Notes: a model not told the origin generated them from the sequence alone. Shown: positions 6,916-17,581, counted from the first letter of the stretch. The stretch is DNA of 64,000 bases from Xanthobacteraceae bacterium (GCA_019750915.1 JAIENY010000004.1:62001-126000); one strand, 5' to 3'. Translations and numbers: made by a program.

Positions 6916-8916
6916 TTATGCTCCCGCCGCAAGAAGACGCGTCCGTTCGTCCTCCGCGCCCGTGATCTTTTCGACCGGATAGTAGTAATCGCGCTTGTAG
7001 TTGAAGGTGTGGATGATCGCGGCGGTGATCAGGGCCACGAAGCTCGCGACGGCAAGCCACCAGATGTACCAGATCATGGCGAATCCGAAGACCGTACTAA
7101 TGCCGGCCAGAACGATGCCGGCCCCGGTGTTCTTGGGCATGTGAATAGGCTTGAAACCCTCCAACGGCCGCTTGCAGCCGTGGGTTTTCATGTCCCACCA
7201 CGCATCGAGGTCATGAATGACAGGCGTAAAGGCGAAGTTGTAGGCCGGCGGCGGCGAAGACGTTGACCATTCCAACGTGCGGCCGTGCCACGGATCGCCG
7301 GTGACATCACGCAACTTGTCACGATTCATGACACTGACAACGATCTGGATCAGGAACGAGGCGATACCGATCGCGATCAAAACCGCACCGAAGGCCGCGA
7401 TGATGAACCAGATCCGCAGCGAACCGTCGTCGAAATGACGCATTCGGCGGGTGACGCCCATGAAGCCCAGAACATAGAGAGGCATGAACGCAAAGTAGAA
7501 TCCGACAACCCAGAACCAGAACGACATCTTACCCCAGAACGGATCGAGCTTGAATCCGAAGGCTTTCGGAAACCAGTAGCTGATGCCGGCGAACATGCCG
7601 AACACCACGCCGCCGATGATCACGTTATGGAAGTGCGCGATCAGGAAAAGACTGTTGTGCAGGATGAAGTCAGCCGGCGGCACCGCCAGCATCACGCCCG
7701 TCATGCCGCCGATCACGAAAGTCAGCATGAATGCGACTGTCCACATCATCGGCAATTCGAACCGGATGCGGCCGCGATACATCGTGAACAGCCAGTTGAA
7801 CAACTTGGCGCCCGTCGGGATCGAAATGATCATCGTCGTTATGCCGAAGAACGAGTTCACGCTCGCGCCCGACCCCATCGTGAAGAAGTGGTGCAGCCAG
7901 ACCAGATAGGACAGGATGGTGATACAGACCGTGGCGTACACCATCGAGGTGTAGCCAAACAGGCGCTTGCCGCAGAACGTCGCCGTCACTTCCGAGTACA
8001 CACCGAAAGCAGGCAACACAAGAATGTAAACCTCCGGGTGTCCCCAGATCCAGATCAGGTTCACGTACATCATCGGGTTGCCGCCGAAGTCGTTCGTGAA
8101 GAAATTGGTCCCGACGTAACGATCCAGCGAGAGCAAAACCAGCACCGCGGTCAGGATCGGGAAGGATGCGACGATCAGGACGTTGGTGCAAAGCGCCGTC
8201 CAGGTGAAAATCGGCATCCGCATCATCGTCATGCCGGGGGCACGCAGCTTGATGATGGTCGCAATCAGGTTGATGCCGGATAATGTCGTGCCGACACCGG
8301 CGACCTGTAGCCCCCATATGTAATAATCCACACCGACATCGGGACTGTAGGCGATGCCCGAAAGCGGCGGATAGGCCAGCCAGCCGGTCCGCGCGTAAGA
8401 CCCGATGAACAACGAGAGCATGGTCAGGATCACGCCGCCGACCGTCATCCAGAACGAGAAATTGTTGAGGAACGGGAACGAGACGTCGCGAGCGCCGATC
8501 TGTAGCGGAACGACAAAGTTCATCAACCCCGTCACCAGCGGCATCGCGACAAAGAAGATCATGATCACGCCGTGCGCGGTGAAAATCTGGTCGTAGTGCT
8601 CGGAGGGCAGAAATCCTTGCGAGCCACCGAACGACAGCGCCTGCTGGGCCCGCATCATCAAGGCATCGGCAAAACCACGCAGAAGCATGATGATGCCAAG
8701 CACGATGTACATCACGCCGATCCGCTTATGATCAACGCTGGTGAACCATTCACTCCAAAGATAGCCCCACAGGCGGAAGTAGGTGATCGCGCCGAGGACC
8801 ACGATGCCGCCAATCGCGACGCCGATGAAGGTGATGACCAGAATGGGCTCGTGAAACGGCAGCGACTCAAGTGTCAGGCGACCGAACAGAAACTTGGTAA
8901 GGGATTCAGAGAACAT
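6916..8916 (-). CDS. cyoB: Quinol oxidase subunit I (CyoB)
   Basis: A 666-residue protein, close to the E. coli CyoB length, with about 15 membrane helices. The heme-copper signature [15 protein letters not shown] (the CuB His and cross-linked Tyr), the CuB histidines in LHHFFTMG and the heme ligands in [10 protein letters not shown] are all present, so the catalytic site looks complete. It reduces oxygen to water with quinol electrons and pumps protons. AGGCAGG lies upstream of the ATG. Heme type (bo3 or ba3) cannot be told from sequence alone; the SURF1 gene in the operon argues for some heme a. Confidence 0.95.
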   Translation of the reverse strand: MFSESLTKFLFGRLTLESLPFHEPILVITFIGVAIGGIVVLGAITYFRLWGYLWSEWFTSVDHKRIGVMYIVLGIIMLLRGFADALMMRAQQALSFGGSQGFLPSEHYDQIFTAHGVIMIFFVAMPLVTGLMNFVVPLQIGARDVSFPFLNNFSFWMTVGGVILTMLSLFIGSYARTGWLAYPPLSGIAYSPDVGVDYYIWGLQVAGVGTTLSGINLIATIIKLRAPGMTMMRMPIFTWTALCTNVLIVASFPILTAVLVLLSLDRYVGTNFFTNDFGGNPMMYVNLIWIWGHPEVYILVLPAFGVYSEVTATFCGKRLFGYTSMVYATVCITILSYLVWLHHFFTMGSGASVNSFFGITTMIISIPTGAKLFNWLFTMYRGRIRFELPMMWTVAFMLTFVIGGMTGVMLAVPPADFILHNSLFLIAHFHNVIIGGVVFGMFAGISYWFPKAFGFKLDPFWGKMSFWFWVVGFYFAFMPLYVLGFMGVTRRMRHFDDGSLRIWFIIAAFGAVLIAIGIASFLIQIVVSVMNRDKLRDVTGDPWHGRTLEWSTSSPPPAYNFAFTPVIHDLDAWWDMKTHGCKRPLEGFKPIHMPKNTGAGIVLAGISTVFGFAMIWYIWWLAVASFVALITAAIIHTFNYKRDYYYPVEKITGAEDERTRLLAAGA

Positions 8917-8930
8917 CGGAGAACCTGCCT

Positions 8931-10094
8931 TCAGGAATCGGACGGCTGGCGAAGATTATTGAGCGACAGCGAGGGCCGCGTGCGGAGCGGCGAGAATGGT
9001 GGTGTCAGTCCCGCGCCTTTCAGCCGGGTCATGTCGAGAACGGGGACGGCCGACGAATCAACCTGCGTTTTCGCCTCCTCCACCGTGCACAGGCTCGCGA
9101 CATAGGACCGCTCGGGTCCGAACACCGCGCCGCGCCGCGCAAACTTGTCGTAAGTCAGCGGAATGAGGTTATTCACGTTGCCGATGCCGAGCCCGCCCTT
9201 CGCGTCGATCGACGCCATCTCGTTCATGCACATCTTGCCGGTCTCGACGCATAGCCCAAGAATGGCTTTGAACAGCGTCGGGTCGACATTGTTGAAGCGC
9301 TGAACGGGAACGTTCTCGCTCGGCTTTTCAAGTTTCAGATAGGCCGTGCGATCGAGCGTGGTCCCCTCGGACTTCGCCTTCGCAACCCACCGGTCAAACT
9401 CGGCGGCGTCCAGGCCATGGAAGCTGAACCGCATACCGGAGAAGCCGGCGCCACTATAATTTGCCGAAAAGCCTTCATAGGTGCCACGCTGGTTGATGAC
9501 GGCCCTGAGCTGGGTTTGCATCGCGGGCATTGCGTAAATCTGGCCCGCAAGCGCCGGGATGTAGAAGGAGTTCATCACCGATGACGAGGTGATGCTGAAG
9601 CTGATCGGCCGGTCGACCGGAGCCGCCAGTTCGTTGACGGTCGCAACGCCGTATTGCGGGTAGATAAAGAGCCATTTCCAGTCGAGCGCGACAACATCGA
9701 CCTTCAGAACCGTGAGGTTGCTTTCCATCGGCTGGGTCGACGAAATCCGGTTCAACGGGCGGAACGGATCCAGAAGATGGGTTCCGGCCCAGGTAATTGC
9801 GCCGATACACACGATAATGAGGAGCGGAACCGACCAGATGATCAGCTCAAGGTGAGTCGAATGGCTCCATTCCGGCTCGTAGCGAGCCGATTCGTTCGTC
9901 TCCCGGTAGTGCCAGGCGATATAGACCGTAAGCACCATCACCGGCACCACGATCAGCAACATCAAACCCGTGGACTGGAGCAGAATATCTCTTTGTTGTT
10001 CAGCGACATCGCCGGACGGAGAGAGCACAACCGCCTTGCAAGCGCCGAGCATTGCAAGGAGGGGCAAAAGAGCGAAATGTCGGAAACGCCTCAC
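8931..10094 (-). CDS. cyoA: Quinol oxidase subunit II (CyoA), lipoprotein
   Basis: First gene of the operon. GTG at 10094 gives a compact lipoprotein signal ([15 protein letters not shown] then GAC lipobox) and has AGGGA 8 bases upstream; longer frames to 10226 have no ribosome site and place the signal peptide internally. The product is 387 residues: lipobox cysteine, two membrane helices, a cupredoxin-fold periplasmic domain and the COX-ARM tail. Where cytochrome c oxidases have the CuA motif CxxxCGxxHxxM, this protein has [11 protein letters not shown], so the CuA ligands are missing. That marks a quinol oxidase, not a cytochrome c oxidase. Confidence 0.92.
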   Translation of the reverse strand: MRRFRHFALLPLLAMLGACKAVVLSPSGDVAEQQRDILLQSTGLMLLIVVPVMVLTVYIAWHYRETNESARYEPEWSHSTHLELIIWSVPLLIIVCIGAITWAGTHLLDPFRPLNRISSTQPMESNLTVLKVDVVALDWKWLFIYPQYGVATVNELAAPVDRPISFSITSSSVMNSFYIPALAGQIYAMPAMQTQLRAVINQRGTYEGFSANYSGAGFSGMRFSFHGLDAAEFDRWVAKAKSEGTTLDRTAYLKLEKPSENVPVQRFNNVDPTLFKAILGLCVETGKMCMNEMASIDAKGGLGIGNVNNLIPLTYDKFARRGAVFGPERSYVASLCTVEEAKTQVDSSAVPVLDMTRLKGAGLTPPFSPLRTRPSLSLNNLRQPSDS

Positions 10095-10267
10095 GATCGG
10101 TCCCTGCCTTGAAGACTTGTTTATTCCCACGCGTAGCTTGGAGGGCAGTGAGGAGGACATTGGACAATTTGCCCAATCCCTCAAAGAGGCAGCCAATGGG
10201 AGAAGGTTATAAGCGGTCATCCGCATGCGTCCGCTGTAAGCTCCTGACTTGAAGGCCGAATTCGACC
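10095..10267. promoter_or_regulatory. Divergent promoter region cyoA / MHS transporter
   Basis: 173 bp between the two divergent starts. It must hold the promoter of the seven-gene cyo-surf1-regBA operon on minus and that of the transporter on plus. No FNR/FixK palindrome (TTGAT-N4-ATCAA) is visible. RegA sites are too degenerate to call by eye. Confidence 0.5.
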
Positions 10268-11590
10268 ATGGCGATGAATCCGACTGCAGATGCCTCCGTA
10301 GGCGGCGCCCATATCGATGGCGCGCATGGCACCCACGACACCGTCGACAACGGCGAGATCGCCATCGGCGTGATCATCGGACGCACGTCGGAATTCTTCG
10401 ATTACTTCGTCTATGCCATCGCTTCGGTCATCGTGTTCCCGAAGCTGGTGTTTCCGAACGTCGATCTTCTTACCGGCTCGCTTTATTCGTTCGCTATTTT
10501 CTCGCTGGCCTTTATCGCCCGCCCGATCGGAACAACGATCTTCATGGCAGTGGATCGTAACTACGGCCGCGGCGTGAAGCTCACGATCGCACTGTTTATG
10601 CTGGGCACATCGACCGTCGCCGTCGCCTTCTTGCCGGGTTACGATCAAATCGGCGCATGGGCTGCGATCCTTCTTGCGATCCTGCGCATCGGTCAGGGTT
10701 TCGCGCTGGGCGGGACGTGGGACGGCCTCGCTCCGCTACTGGCTCTCAACGTGCCCTCGAAGCAGCGCGGATGGTACGCAATGATTCCGCAGATCGGCGC
10801 CCCGCTCGGCCTGATCGTCGCCAGCGCCCTGTTTGCATTCTTCGTTACAACGCTGTCAGCCGACGACTTCCTCGATTGGGGCTGGCGGTATCCGTTTTTC
10901 GTGGCATTCGCGATCAACGTCGTGGCGCTGTTCGCCCGCCTGCGTATCGTCGTGACCCCTGAGTATTCGCAGCTTTTTGAAAACCGGGATCTGGAAGCAA
11001 AGCCTGTCGTCGCGACGCTGGAAGCGGAAGGCCGGAACGTTCTGATCGGCACGTTTGCGCCGCTTGCGAGTTTTGCCCTGTTCCACATGGTCACGGTGTT
11101 TCCGCTGTCCTGGGTTTTTCTGTTCACCAGCGAAGGCCCCGGCCGCTTCCTGATCATCGAAACGGTGGCCGCAATGTTCGGCGTGGTCGCCATCGTCGCT
11201 TCAGGACGTATTGCTGACCGCGTTGGCCGCCGCACCCTGCTGGGCGCCTCCGCTGTAGCGATTGCGGCATTCAGCGGCTTTGCGCCTCAACTTCTGGAAG
11301 CGGGCCCATGGGGCGAAGCCTTCTTCATGTTGATGGGCTTCATCCTGCTGGGAATTTCGTTCGGCCAATCTTCCGGATCGGTGGCCTCGAATTTCGAGCT
11401 GGCCAATCGCTACACGGCCTCTGCTCTGACGTCCGATTTTGCGTGGCTAGCCGGCGCGGGTTTCGCGCCGTTCGTTGCCCTGATGCTGGCGAGCCACTTC
11501 GGGCTCCTCTCAACCGGCGCCTATTTGCTGTCCGGCGCAGCCTGCACCCTGCTCGCTCTGCTGATGAGCCGCCGGCTCGATCGGCAGTAA
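10268..11590 (+). CDS. MFS transporter, metabolite:H+ symporter (MHS) type
   Basis: A 440-residue protein with 12 predicted helices. The early string IGRTSEFFDYFVYAIAS and the loop GWRYPF resemble the MHS branch of the major facilitator superfamily (citrate, alpha-ketoglutarate, proline or shikimate carriers). An N-terminal His/Asp-rich tail of about 28 residues precedes helix 1. The substrate cannot be named. It is divergent from cyoA across 173 bp, so the two may respond to a common signal. The start could be ATG at 10268 or two codons later. Confidence 0.85.
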   Translation: MAMNPTADASVGGAHIDGAHGTHDTVDNGEIAIGVIIGRTSEFFDYFVYAIASVIVFPKLVFPNVDLLTGSLYSFAIFSLAFIARPIGTTIFMAVDRNYGRGVKLTIALFMLGTSTVAVAFLPGYDQIGAWAAILLAILRIGQGFALGGTWDGLAPLLALNVPSKQRGWYAMIPQIGAPLGLIVASALFAFFVTTLSADDFLDWGWRYPFFVAFAINVVALFARLRIVVTPEYSQLFENRDLEAKPVVATLEAEGRNVLIGTFAPLASFALFHMVTVFPLSWVFLFTSEGPGRFLIIETVAAMFGVVAIVASGRIADRVGRRTLLGASAVAIAAFSGFAPQLLEAGPWGEAFFMLMGFILLGISFGQSSGSVASNFELANRYTASALTSDFAWLAGAGFAPFVALMLASHFGLLSTGAYLLSGAACTLLALLMSRRLDRQ

Positions 11591-11660
11591 TTTTGTTGGG
11601 CAAATCGATTGCGGTTCTGCCTCAACGGCTGGACCGCGATCGGGTTCTGAACCTCCCGTC

Positions 11661-11822
11661 TTAAAGATAAGACCAGAGACAAATCCCGTTGGTGATCACG
11701 GCCAGCGTCAGCGTCAGTGTCAAGACACGGTGAAGCATCGAGAGTTCATCCTGCAAAGCGAAATATCGAATCGCATTGATCATGAGCGGGATTTGAAGGA
11801 GATTCGGCGCAGGAGTCCCCAT
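11661..11822 (-). CDS. Possible small membrane protein, 53 residues
   Basis: A short frame downstream of dnaE2 ending in one hydrophobic helix (LHRVLTLTLTLAVITNGICL) after an amphipathic stretch. The ATG at 11822 has only a weak purine-rich upstream sequence, and longer in-frame starts exist to 11933. It is kept because the single hydrophobic segment is well formed and the frame fills an otherwise empty 305-bp gap. It could be spurious. Confidence 0.35.
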   Translation of the reverse strand: MGTPAPNLLQIPLMINAIRYFALQDELSMLHRVLTLTLTLAVITNGICLWSYL

Positions 11823-11895
11823 CTTTGTTTTCTTGGGGATGTCTTGCAGAAATGCCCGTTCCGAGTCCCGCCGCCGATTCTTGAATGGCCGCGCC

Positions 11896-14800
11896 TCAGT
11901 GAAAATCGCGGGACGGCGGCAGTATCCGGACATTGCGGGGATGGCGAGCCTTTACCGCTGGTTGCAGGCGCCCGTGATCGCCTGACAGAGCCGCCGTCAT
12001 TGCGGAACCCACTCCTTCACCGGACGGCACCAGCGCATCATTTGCCAGGCCTTTCAGATCCGGCGTGCGGTCGATCATCCGCTCCGCGACAAGATGCACG
12101 ATCCTGTCGGGACTGCTCTGGATACGGCCCTCGATTTCGATCAGCCGCGCACCCATCACTTCCTTACGGAATTTCTCCATCACCTTCGGCCAGACCACGA
12201 CATTGGCGATGCCGGTCTCGTCCTCCAGCGTCATGAACACCACGCCATTGGCGCTGCCCGGCCGCTGCCGTACCAATACCACTCCAGCGCAGCGCACCTG
12301 GCGCTTGTCGTTTTCATGCACGACCTCCGCGCAGGACACCACGCCTTCCCGGCTGAACATCGCGCGCAGGAATTCCATCGGATGTCCTTTCAGCGACAGC
12401 CGGACAGTCTGATAATCGGCGACGACTTGCTCGGGAAGCGGCATGTCAGGCAACGGCCTCGCCTGTTCATCCGCCTGCTCGCGCGCGGAAGCTGACAGAA
12501 ACAACGGCAGCGGTACATCATCGGGCAAACGCCGCACGGCCCACAATGCCCCGCGGCGGTCGAGCCCGAGAGAGCGGAAAGCATCGGCATCCGCCAGCAT
12601 GATCAGCGCGCGCTTGGGCAGAGACGTCTCCCGCGCGAAGTCGTCAAGGGACATGAACGGCTTTTTCGCGCGGGCCGCGACGATCGTTTCGCCCCAGTCC
12701 TCCGGCATCGCACGTCCCTGCTTGCGACGCAGATGTTCTTCATCCGGATCAGCATATTTGAATCCATCGATTTGCCTGAATCCAAGCCGCAGCGCATGAT
12801 ACTTGCCGCTTTTTTCCTCCAGCGTGTTTTGCGAAAAGCTGTACGACACATCGACCTCACGCACCGCGACACCGTTCTTGCGTGCATCGCCGACGATCTG
12901 CGCGGGCGCGTAAAAACCCATCGGCTGCGAATTCAAGAGTCCGCACGAGAACGTATCGGGGTGGAAGCACTTCAGCCATGCCGACACATAGACAAGCTGG
13001 GCAAATGCCGCCGCGTGGCTCTCTGGAAACCCATAACTGCCGAACCCCTTGATCTGGTCGAAGCAGCTTCGCGCAAATTCCGGATTGTAGCCCCGCTCGA
13101 TCATGCGGTTGACCATCCGTTTCTCGAACATGTGCATGGTGCCGACATTGCGGAACGTCGCCATTGCACGGCGCAGACCATTGGCCTCTTCCGGCGTGAA
13201 CTGTGCCGCCTGCATCGCGATACGCATGGCCTGTTCCTGAAACAGCGGCACGCCAAGCGTCTTTTCCAGCACATCCCGCAACTCGTTTTTGTCCCCACCC
13301 CTCGGATAAGGATATTGGATATCCTCCCTCTTCATCCCCCTGCGTTTGAGATAGGGATGAACCATGTTGCCCTGAATCGGCCCGGGCCGGACAATCGCAA
13401 CCTCGATGACGAGATCGTAGAACTCACGCGGCCTCAGGCGCGGCAGCATGTTCATCTGCGCCCGGCTTTCGACCTGGAACACGCCAAGCGATTCACCCTT
13501 GCAAAGCATGTCGTAAACCTCGGGGATTTCGCGAGGCAGCGTCGCAAGCTCGAAATGCTCGCCCTTGTGATCCTCAATCAGGTCGAAGCATTTGCGGATA
13601 CAGGTCAGCATGCCGAGCGCCAGCACATCGACCTTCATCATTTTCAGCGCATCGATATCGTCCTTGTCCCATTCGATGAAAGTGCGGTCTTCCATCGCCG
13701 CATTGCCGATCGGCACATAGGTGTCGAGCCGATCCTGCGTCAGCACGAAACCACCGACATGCTGTGACAGATGCCGCGGGAATTCGATCAATTCGCCCGC
13801 AAGCTCAACGGCGAGGACGATCATCGGATTGGCGGGATCGAACCCGGCTTGTTTCACCTGCATCCCGCTGAGTCCACTGCCCCAGCTACCCCACACCGTA
13901 TCCGCCAGCGCGGCGGTGACGTCTTCCGTCAGGCCGAGCGCCTTGCCGACATCGCGAATGGCGCTGCGCGGGCGATAGTGGATGACGGTGGCAACGATGG
14001 CCGCGCGATGACGGCCATAACGCTCGAACACATACTGCATCACCTCTTCACGACGCGAGTGCTCGAAATCAACGTCGATATCGGGCGGCTCCAGCCGCTC
14101 TTTGGAAATAAAGCGCTCGAACAGCAGATCCGTCTCGACGGGGTTGACCGAGGTAATGCCCAGCATGAAACACACTGCGGAATTGGCGGCCGATCCGCGC
14201 CCCTGGCAGAGGATATGCTGCGTGCGCGCGTAACGCACAATGTCATGCACGGTCAGGAAATAATGCGCGTAGCCAAGCTCATTGATGAGCTTCAATTCCT
14301 TGTTGACGGTGCCACGCAGCTTGGCGTCAATCCCCTTGGGGAAATACGTTTGGATTCCCGCCTCGGTCAGATCCTCCAGATGCTGCTGTGCCGTCTTGCC
14401 CCGCGGCACCGGTTCGTCGGGATAATGATAGGCCAGTTGATCCAGGCAGAACTGGATGCGGTCAGCGAACCGGATCGTTTCCTCAAGCGCCTGGGGAAGG
14501 TCCCTGTAAAAATTCACCATGTCGTTGTGGCGCCGCAGATGGCGCTCGGCATGGGCTTCGAGTTTCCTGCCGGCGTCATGGATGGTGGTCTTTTCGCGAA
14601 TGCAGCTGAGGACATCCTGCAACAGGCGACGCCGGTGGGTGTGATACAGCACATCGCCGGTCGCGATCAGCGGTACGCGCGCGGTCGTGGCCAGCCTTTC
14701 AAGGCGCAACAGCCTGCGCCGGTCATCGCCACGAAAGAACATCGTGGCCGCGAGCCATACGCCCTCCGCCGGCAGCTTTGTCAGAGCGTCGAGCGTGCGC

Positions 14801-15222
14801 AGAAGCCTGGCGCTCTCGAACCGGTAGGACGGCATCAGGACGAACAACTGGCCTTCGCTGAATTCAGCAAGGTCATCGAATTTCAACTGGCACTCGCCCT
14901 TGCCCGCGCGCAGCTTGCCTTTGCTCAGCAACCGGCAGAGTCGGCCATAAGCCACGCGGTCACGCGGATAGACCAGAATGTCAGGTGTACCGTCATCGAA
15001 CACCAGACGTGCGCCAACCAGAAGTTTCGGATTATAGCGAACCTTGCGACTCTTGTTGCCCAATTCACCGTAGGCGCGAACCACGCCCGCCAGGGTGTTT
15101 CGGTCCGCAATCCCGATCGCATACAGGCCGTAGCGGCTTGCTTTATGCACATACTCCTGCGGATGCGAGGCTCCGCGCAGAAACGAGAAATTCGTGGTGA
15201 CGCCGATCTCCGCATAAATCAT
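11896..15222 (-). CDS. dnaE2: Error-prone DNA polymerase DnaE2 (ImuC)
   Basis: A 1108-residue C-family polymerase. The N-terminal PHP domain begins MIYAEIGVTTNFSFLRGASH. The palm domain follows, with the region PPDIDVDFEHSRREEV, then helix-hairpin-helix and an OB-fold near the C-terminus (VVLVRQRPGSANGVVFMTLEDE). Length and domain order match DnaE2 rather than replicative DnaE1 (about 1150-1180). With ImuA and ImuB it performs SOS-induced translesion synthesis. ATG overlaps the imuB stop by 4 bp (ATGA). It is controlled by the LexA box upstream of imuA. Confidence 0.95.
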   Translation of the reverse strand: MIYAEIGVTTNFSFLRGASHPQEYVHKASRYGLYAIGIADRNTLAGVVRAYGELGNKSRKVRYNPKLLVGARLVFDDGTPDILVYPRDRVAYGRLCRLLSKGKLRAGKGECQLKFDDLAEFSEGQLFVLMPSYRFESARLLRTLDALTKLPAEGVWLAATMFFRGDDRRRLLRLERLATTARVPLIATGDVLYHTHRRRLLQDVLSCIREKTTIHDAGRKLEAHAERHLRRHNDMVNFYRDLPQALEETIRFADRIQFCLDQLAYHYPDEPVPRGKTAQQHLEDLTEAGIQTYFPKGIDAKLRGTVNKELKLINELGYAHYFLTVHDIVRYARTQHILCQGRGSAANSAVCFMLGITSVNPVETDLLFERFISKERLEPPDIDVDFEHSRREEVMQYVFERYGRHRAAIVATVIHYRPRSAIRDVGKALGLTEDVTAALADTVWGSWGSGLSGMQVKQAGFDPANPMIVLAVELAGELIEFPRHLSQHVGGFVLTQDRLDTYVPIGNAAMEDRTFIEWDKDDIDALKMMKVDVLALGMLTCIRKCFDLIEDHKGEHFELATLPREIPEVYDMLCKGESLGVFQVESRAQMNMLPRLRPREFYDLVIEVAIVRPGPIQGNMVHPYLKRRGMKREDIQYPYPRGGDKNELRDVLEKTLGVPLFQEQAMRIAMQAAQFTPEEANGLRRAMATFRNVGTMHMFEKRMVNRMIERGYNPEFARSCFDQIKGFGSYGFPESHAAAFAQLVYVSAWLKCFHPDTFSCGLLNSQPMGFYAPAQIVGDARKNGVAVREVDVSYSFSQNTLEEKSGKYHALRLGFRQIDGFKYADPDEEHLRRKQGRAMPEDWGETIVAARAKKPFMSLDDFARETSLPKRALIMLADADAFRSLGLDRRGALWAVRRLPDDVPLPLFLSASAREQADEQARPLPDMPLPEQVVADYQTVRLSLKGHPMEFLRAMFSREGVVSCAEVVHENDKRQVRCAGVVLVRQRPGSANGVVFMTLEDETGIANVVVWPKVMEKFRKEVMGARLIEIEGRIQSSPDRIVHLVAERMIDRTPDLKGLANDALVPSGEGVGSAMTAALSGDHGRLQPAVKARHPRNVRILPPSRDFH

Positions 15223-16841
15223 GCGAACACACCTTGCATGAACCAGCGAAACGTCCGGACTTCTCTCTGGTAAATACCCTCACGATAAAGCCAGAACCGG
15301 CACCCTTCGCTGTCTTCGATGCGAAAATAATCGCGGGTGCGCGCCTCGCGGCTTTCAACCGGGTCGATTCCGAAAGGCTGTCGCCACCACTCCATCGCAA
15401 TCCGCTCAGGCCCCTCGACATGCACAATGCGATGCCGCGCCCTGCGCCAGTTGAAATGCGCCGGGGGACCGTGCGGAAAATCCGCGATGACATCGATCGG
15501 CTCAGGTCTTTCGAACATCCGCAAGGGACGCAGCGGCGGCTCACTCTCGCAGCGTTGCGGCCATTGCGCAGATAGAGCTTCCGGCAAATGATGCTGCGCA
15601 GGCACTGCAAGCTCGGCGCGCTCGGGAATATGCGTGTCCTGCGGCAGATAGACCATAATGTGATGTCCGCCGATCCGCGCGGCAAGGCGGTCGATCAAGG
15701 CGGCGACGTCATCATTGTCCTGTGCACGGGTGTCAAAGTCGCGCTGCTCCTGCACAACGACATCGACACGGCTTGCGGACAGACGGATCAGATCGAATCC
15801 GAATCCGGGATCGAGCGGATCGGCCAGCGCCTCGAATTTTTCACGGAACAGCCGATCGATGACATGCGCGCCTGTCACCGGCTGACCGGCTTCGAGGGTG
15901 ATGGTACGAACTGCTCCGTCGGTGCGGAAGAAAGCAGCCTCCAGCCGCCGTGCGCCCTTGCCTTGCCGCTCCATCGCCTCGACCAGCATCTGCGCGAGCC
16001 GCGAGAGCGCGATTGCGATCACGCTTTCGGTCGCGACCGGCTCGGCAAAACGTTTCTCCACTACAAAATCGGGGAGCGGCTTGCGTGGCGAGATCGGTGC
16101 ATCGCTATGCCCGAGCGCTTCCTGCAACAGCGCGGTGAAAGCTGCGCCGAACCGCGCCGTAATTTCATGCGAGGCACGCAATGCAACGTCGCCGATGGTC
16201 TTGAGGCCGGCCCGCCGCAGGCCGCGCGTAATCTCATCGTCAGCGCCGAGCGCGAAAACCGGCAACGGCGCGATGGCGCTTTCCTCTTTCCCCGCAGCGA
16301 CAATTCGCCCCTGCACCGCGCGCGTCAGCGTACGGGCGCAGGCTGGCGTGCCGGCAATCGCCGCGTTGACGGCAAAACCCTGTCGCGAGAGGCAATCGCA
16401 AACAAGCCCTAGCATCGCGGCCTCGCCGCCGAACAGATGCGCGCACCCGCTGATGTCGAGAAACAAACCATAAGGAGAATCGAGCGCTACCAGCGGCGTG
16501 AACCGATCGCACCAGTCGGCGATATGCGAGAGCGCCTGCGCGTCGGCGGCCTCATCGGCATCGAACACTTCGATATCCGGGCAGATGGCGCGGGCGTTGG
16601 CAACCGGCAGGCCGATATCCAGACCAAGACCTGCCGCGGCATCGTTCATCGCCGTGATCTGCAGCGCGTTGTTCAATTTGCCTGCAACGATCCACGGCCG
16701 CCGGAACAATGCATCATCCGGCGCGGCGTGCGAGGCCTGCGATCTCGCGCCGCGCAACAACTTGCGCCGGATACGGTCGGTCGGCAGGCGCGGCAGCCAC
16801 AGGCTGAGAATACGCCGCGACGTCACGGAAGAGGCACTCAT
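15219..16841 (-). CDS. imuB: Y-family-like mutasome protein ImuB
   Basis: About 540 residues and homologous to Y-family polymerases. The N-terminus reads ILSLWLPRLPTDR where active Y-family enzymes have the metal-binding DxDxFF, so it should be catalytically inactive, as known for ImuB. It serves as the adaptor that links DnaE2 and ImuA to the beta clamp. ATG at 16841 is preferred because the family motif begins about ten residues later. It overlaps imuA by 128 bp and dnaE2 by 4 bp. A longer frame to 16919 would deepen the imuA overlap. Confidence 0.92.
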   Translation of the reverse strand: MSASSVTSRRILSLWLPRLPTDRIRRKLLRGARSQASHAAPDDALFRRPWIVAGKLNNALQITAMNDAAAGLGLDIGLPVANARAICPDIEVFDADEAADAQALSHIADWCDRFTPLVALDSPYGLFLDISGCAHLFGGEAAMLGLVCDCLSRQGFAVNAAIAGTPACARTLTRAVQGRIVAAGKEESAIAPLPVFALGADDEITRGLRRAGLKTIGDVALRASHEITARFGAAFTALLQEALGHSDAPISPRKPLPDFVVEKRFAEPVATESVIAIALSRLAQMLVEAMERQGKGARRLEAAFFRTDGAVRTITLEAGQPVTGAHVIDRLFREKFEALADPLDPGFGFDLIRLSASRVDVVVQEQRDFDTRAQDNDDVAALIDRLAARIGGHHIMVYLPQDTHIPERAELAVPAQHHLPEALSAQWPQRCESEPPLRPLRMFERPEPIDVIADFPHGPPAHFNWRRARHRIVHVEGPERIAMEWWRQPFGIDPVESREARTRDYFRIEDSEGCRFWLYREGIYQREVRTFRWFMQGVFA

Positions 16842-17520
16842 CACAATTCCACTCCATGATCCATTGGCCCGTCTGGCCATGACGGTTTCGGACAAGTTCC
16901 GCATCGAAAACCGGAGCACCCCATTCCGGCCGAAGCGGCGAACGCGCCGCCTGCACCGTCCAGCGAGTCTCTGCCGTGCTGACGGCGGGCTCAGCCGACG
17001 TCCGCAGCATTACGCAGGACACGCCGGATGATTGCGCGGCCAAGGTCAGTTTCCTGCTGGCAACGAGATCGAAGGCGCGCACTTCGCCCCACAGATCGAG
17101 CACCACCGCGCCCAGCGCATCACAAGCCAGACCATCCGCCGCCACGCGCAGCGCGGCCTCCGCGTCTTGCGTGCGCACCAGCACCAGGCGGCGCGGATCG
17201 AGGCCAAGTTCGGCCAGGCCGCTCATCGACAGCGCGCCCGCCTCCCACTCAACAAAATCCTGCCGTACCCATAGCAGCGTGCGCTGCTTTGCCAGCCGCC
17301 CGGCGATCCCGGCCGCAAATCCGGTTGCCGCCGGCGATTGCCGTGTCTGGCGCGCAAAGACTTCATGCAACGCGCCGCGTATCAGACCACCTTGCAGCGT
17401 TGCGTCTGCGTCCGCATGGCCCAGCGCGACACGCTCGGACTCCTGCGGCAGGGTCTGCGCCTCCAACCGGCTGATGGCACCTTGCAAGAACGCAAGGGTA
17501 CTCATGCGTGCACTCGCCAT
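16714..17520 (-). CDS. imuA: SOS mutasome RecA-like protein ImuA
   Basis: A 268-residue ImuA-type protein: a RecA-like fold without an obvious intact Walker A, with family strings GALHEVFA and DPRRLVLVRTQDAEAALRVAADGL. First gene of the imuA-imuB-dnaE2 cassette. ATG at 17520 has GAGGAG six bases upstream. The stop at 16714 lies 128 bp inside imuB; residues after about 226 form a Pro/Ala-rich tail encoded in a second frame of imuB. A LexA box lies about 62 bp upstream, so SOS induction is expected. Confidence 0.9.
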   Translation of the reverse strand: MASARMSTLAFLQGAISRLEAQTLPQESERVALGHADADATLQGGLIRGALHEVFARQTRQSPAATGFAAGIAGRLAKQRTLLWVRQDFVEWEAGALSMSGLAELGLDPRRLVLVRTQDAEAALRVAADGLACDALGAVVLDLWGEVRAFDLVASRKLTLAAQSSGVSCVMLRTSAEPAVSTAETRWTVQAARSPLRPEWGAPVFDAELVRNRHGQTGQWIMEWNCDECLFRDVAAYSQPVAAAPADRPYPAQVVARREIAGLARRAG

Positions 17521-17581
17521 GTGCCGCTCCTCGAAATGAGAACCCGTCACTCTTCGGATTGAACAAACAACGGGCTTATTT

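Noticed and set aside
7285-8283. Long open frame antisense to cyoB (332 codons)
   Set aside because: It is the codon-bias shadow of a complete CyoB gene; composition is Arg/His/Asp-rich with no domain.
8931-10094. Reading the oxidase as a cytochrome c oxidase because SURF1 is present
   Set aside because: Subunit II lacks the CuA ligands and is a lipoprotein, and a CyoD-type subunit IV is present; it is a quinol oxidase.
13771-15273. Long open frame antisense to dnaE2 (500 codons)
   Set aside because: DnaE2 on the other strand has all expected motifs; the antisense product has none.
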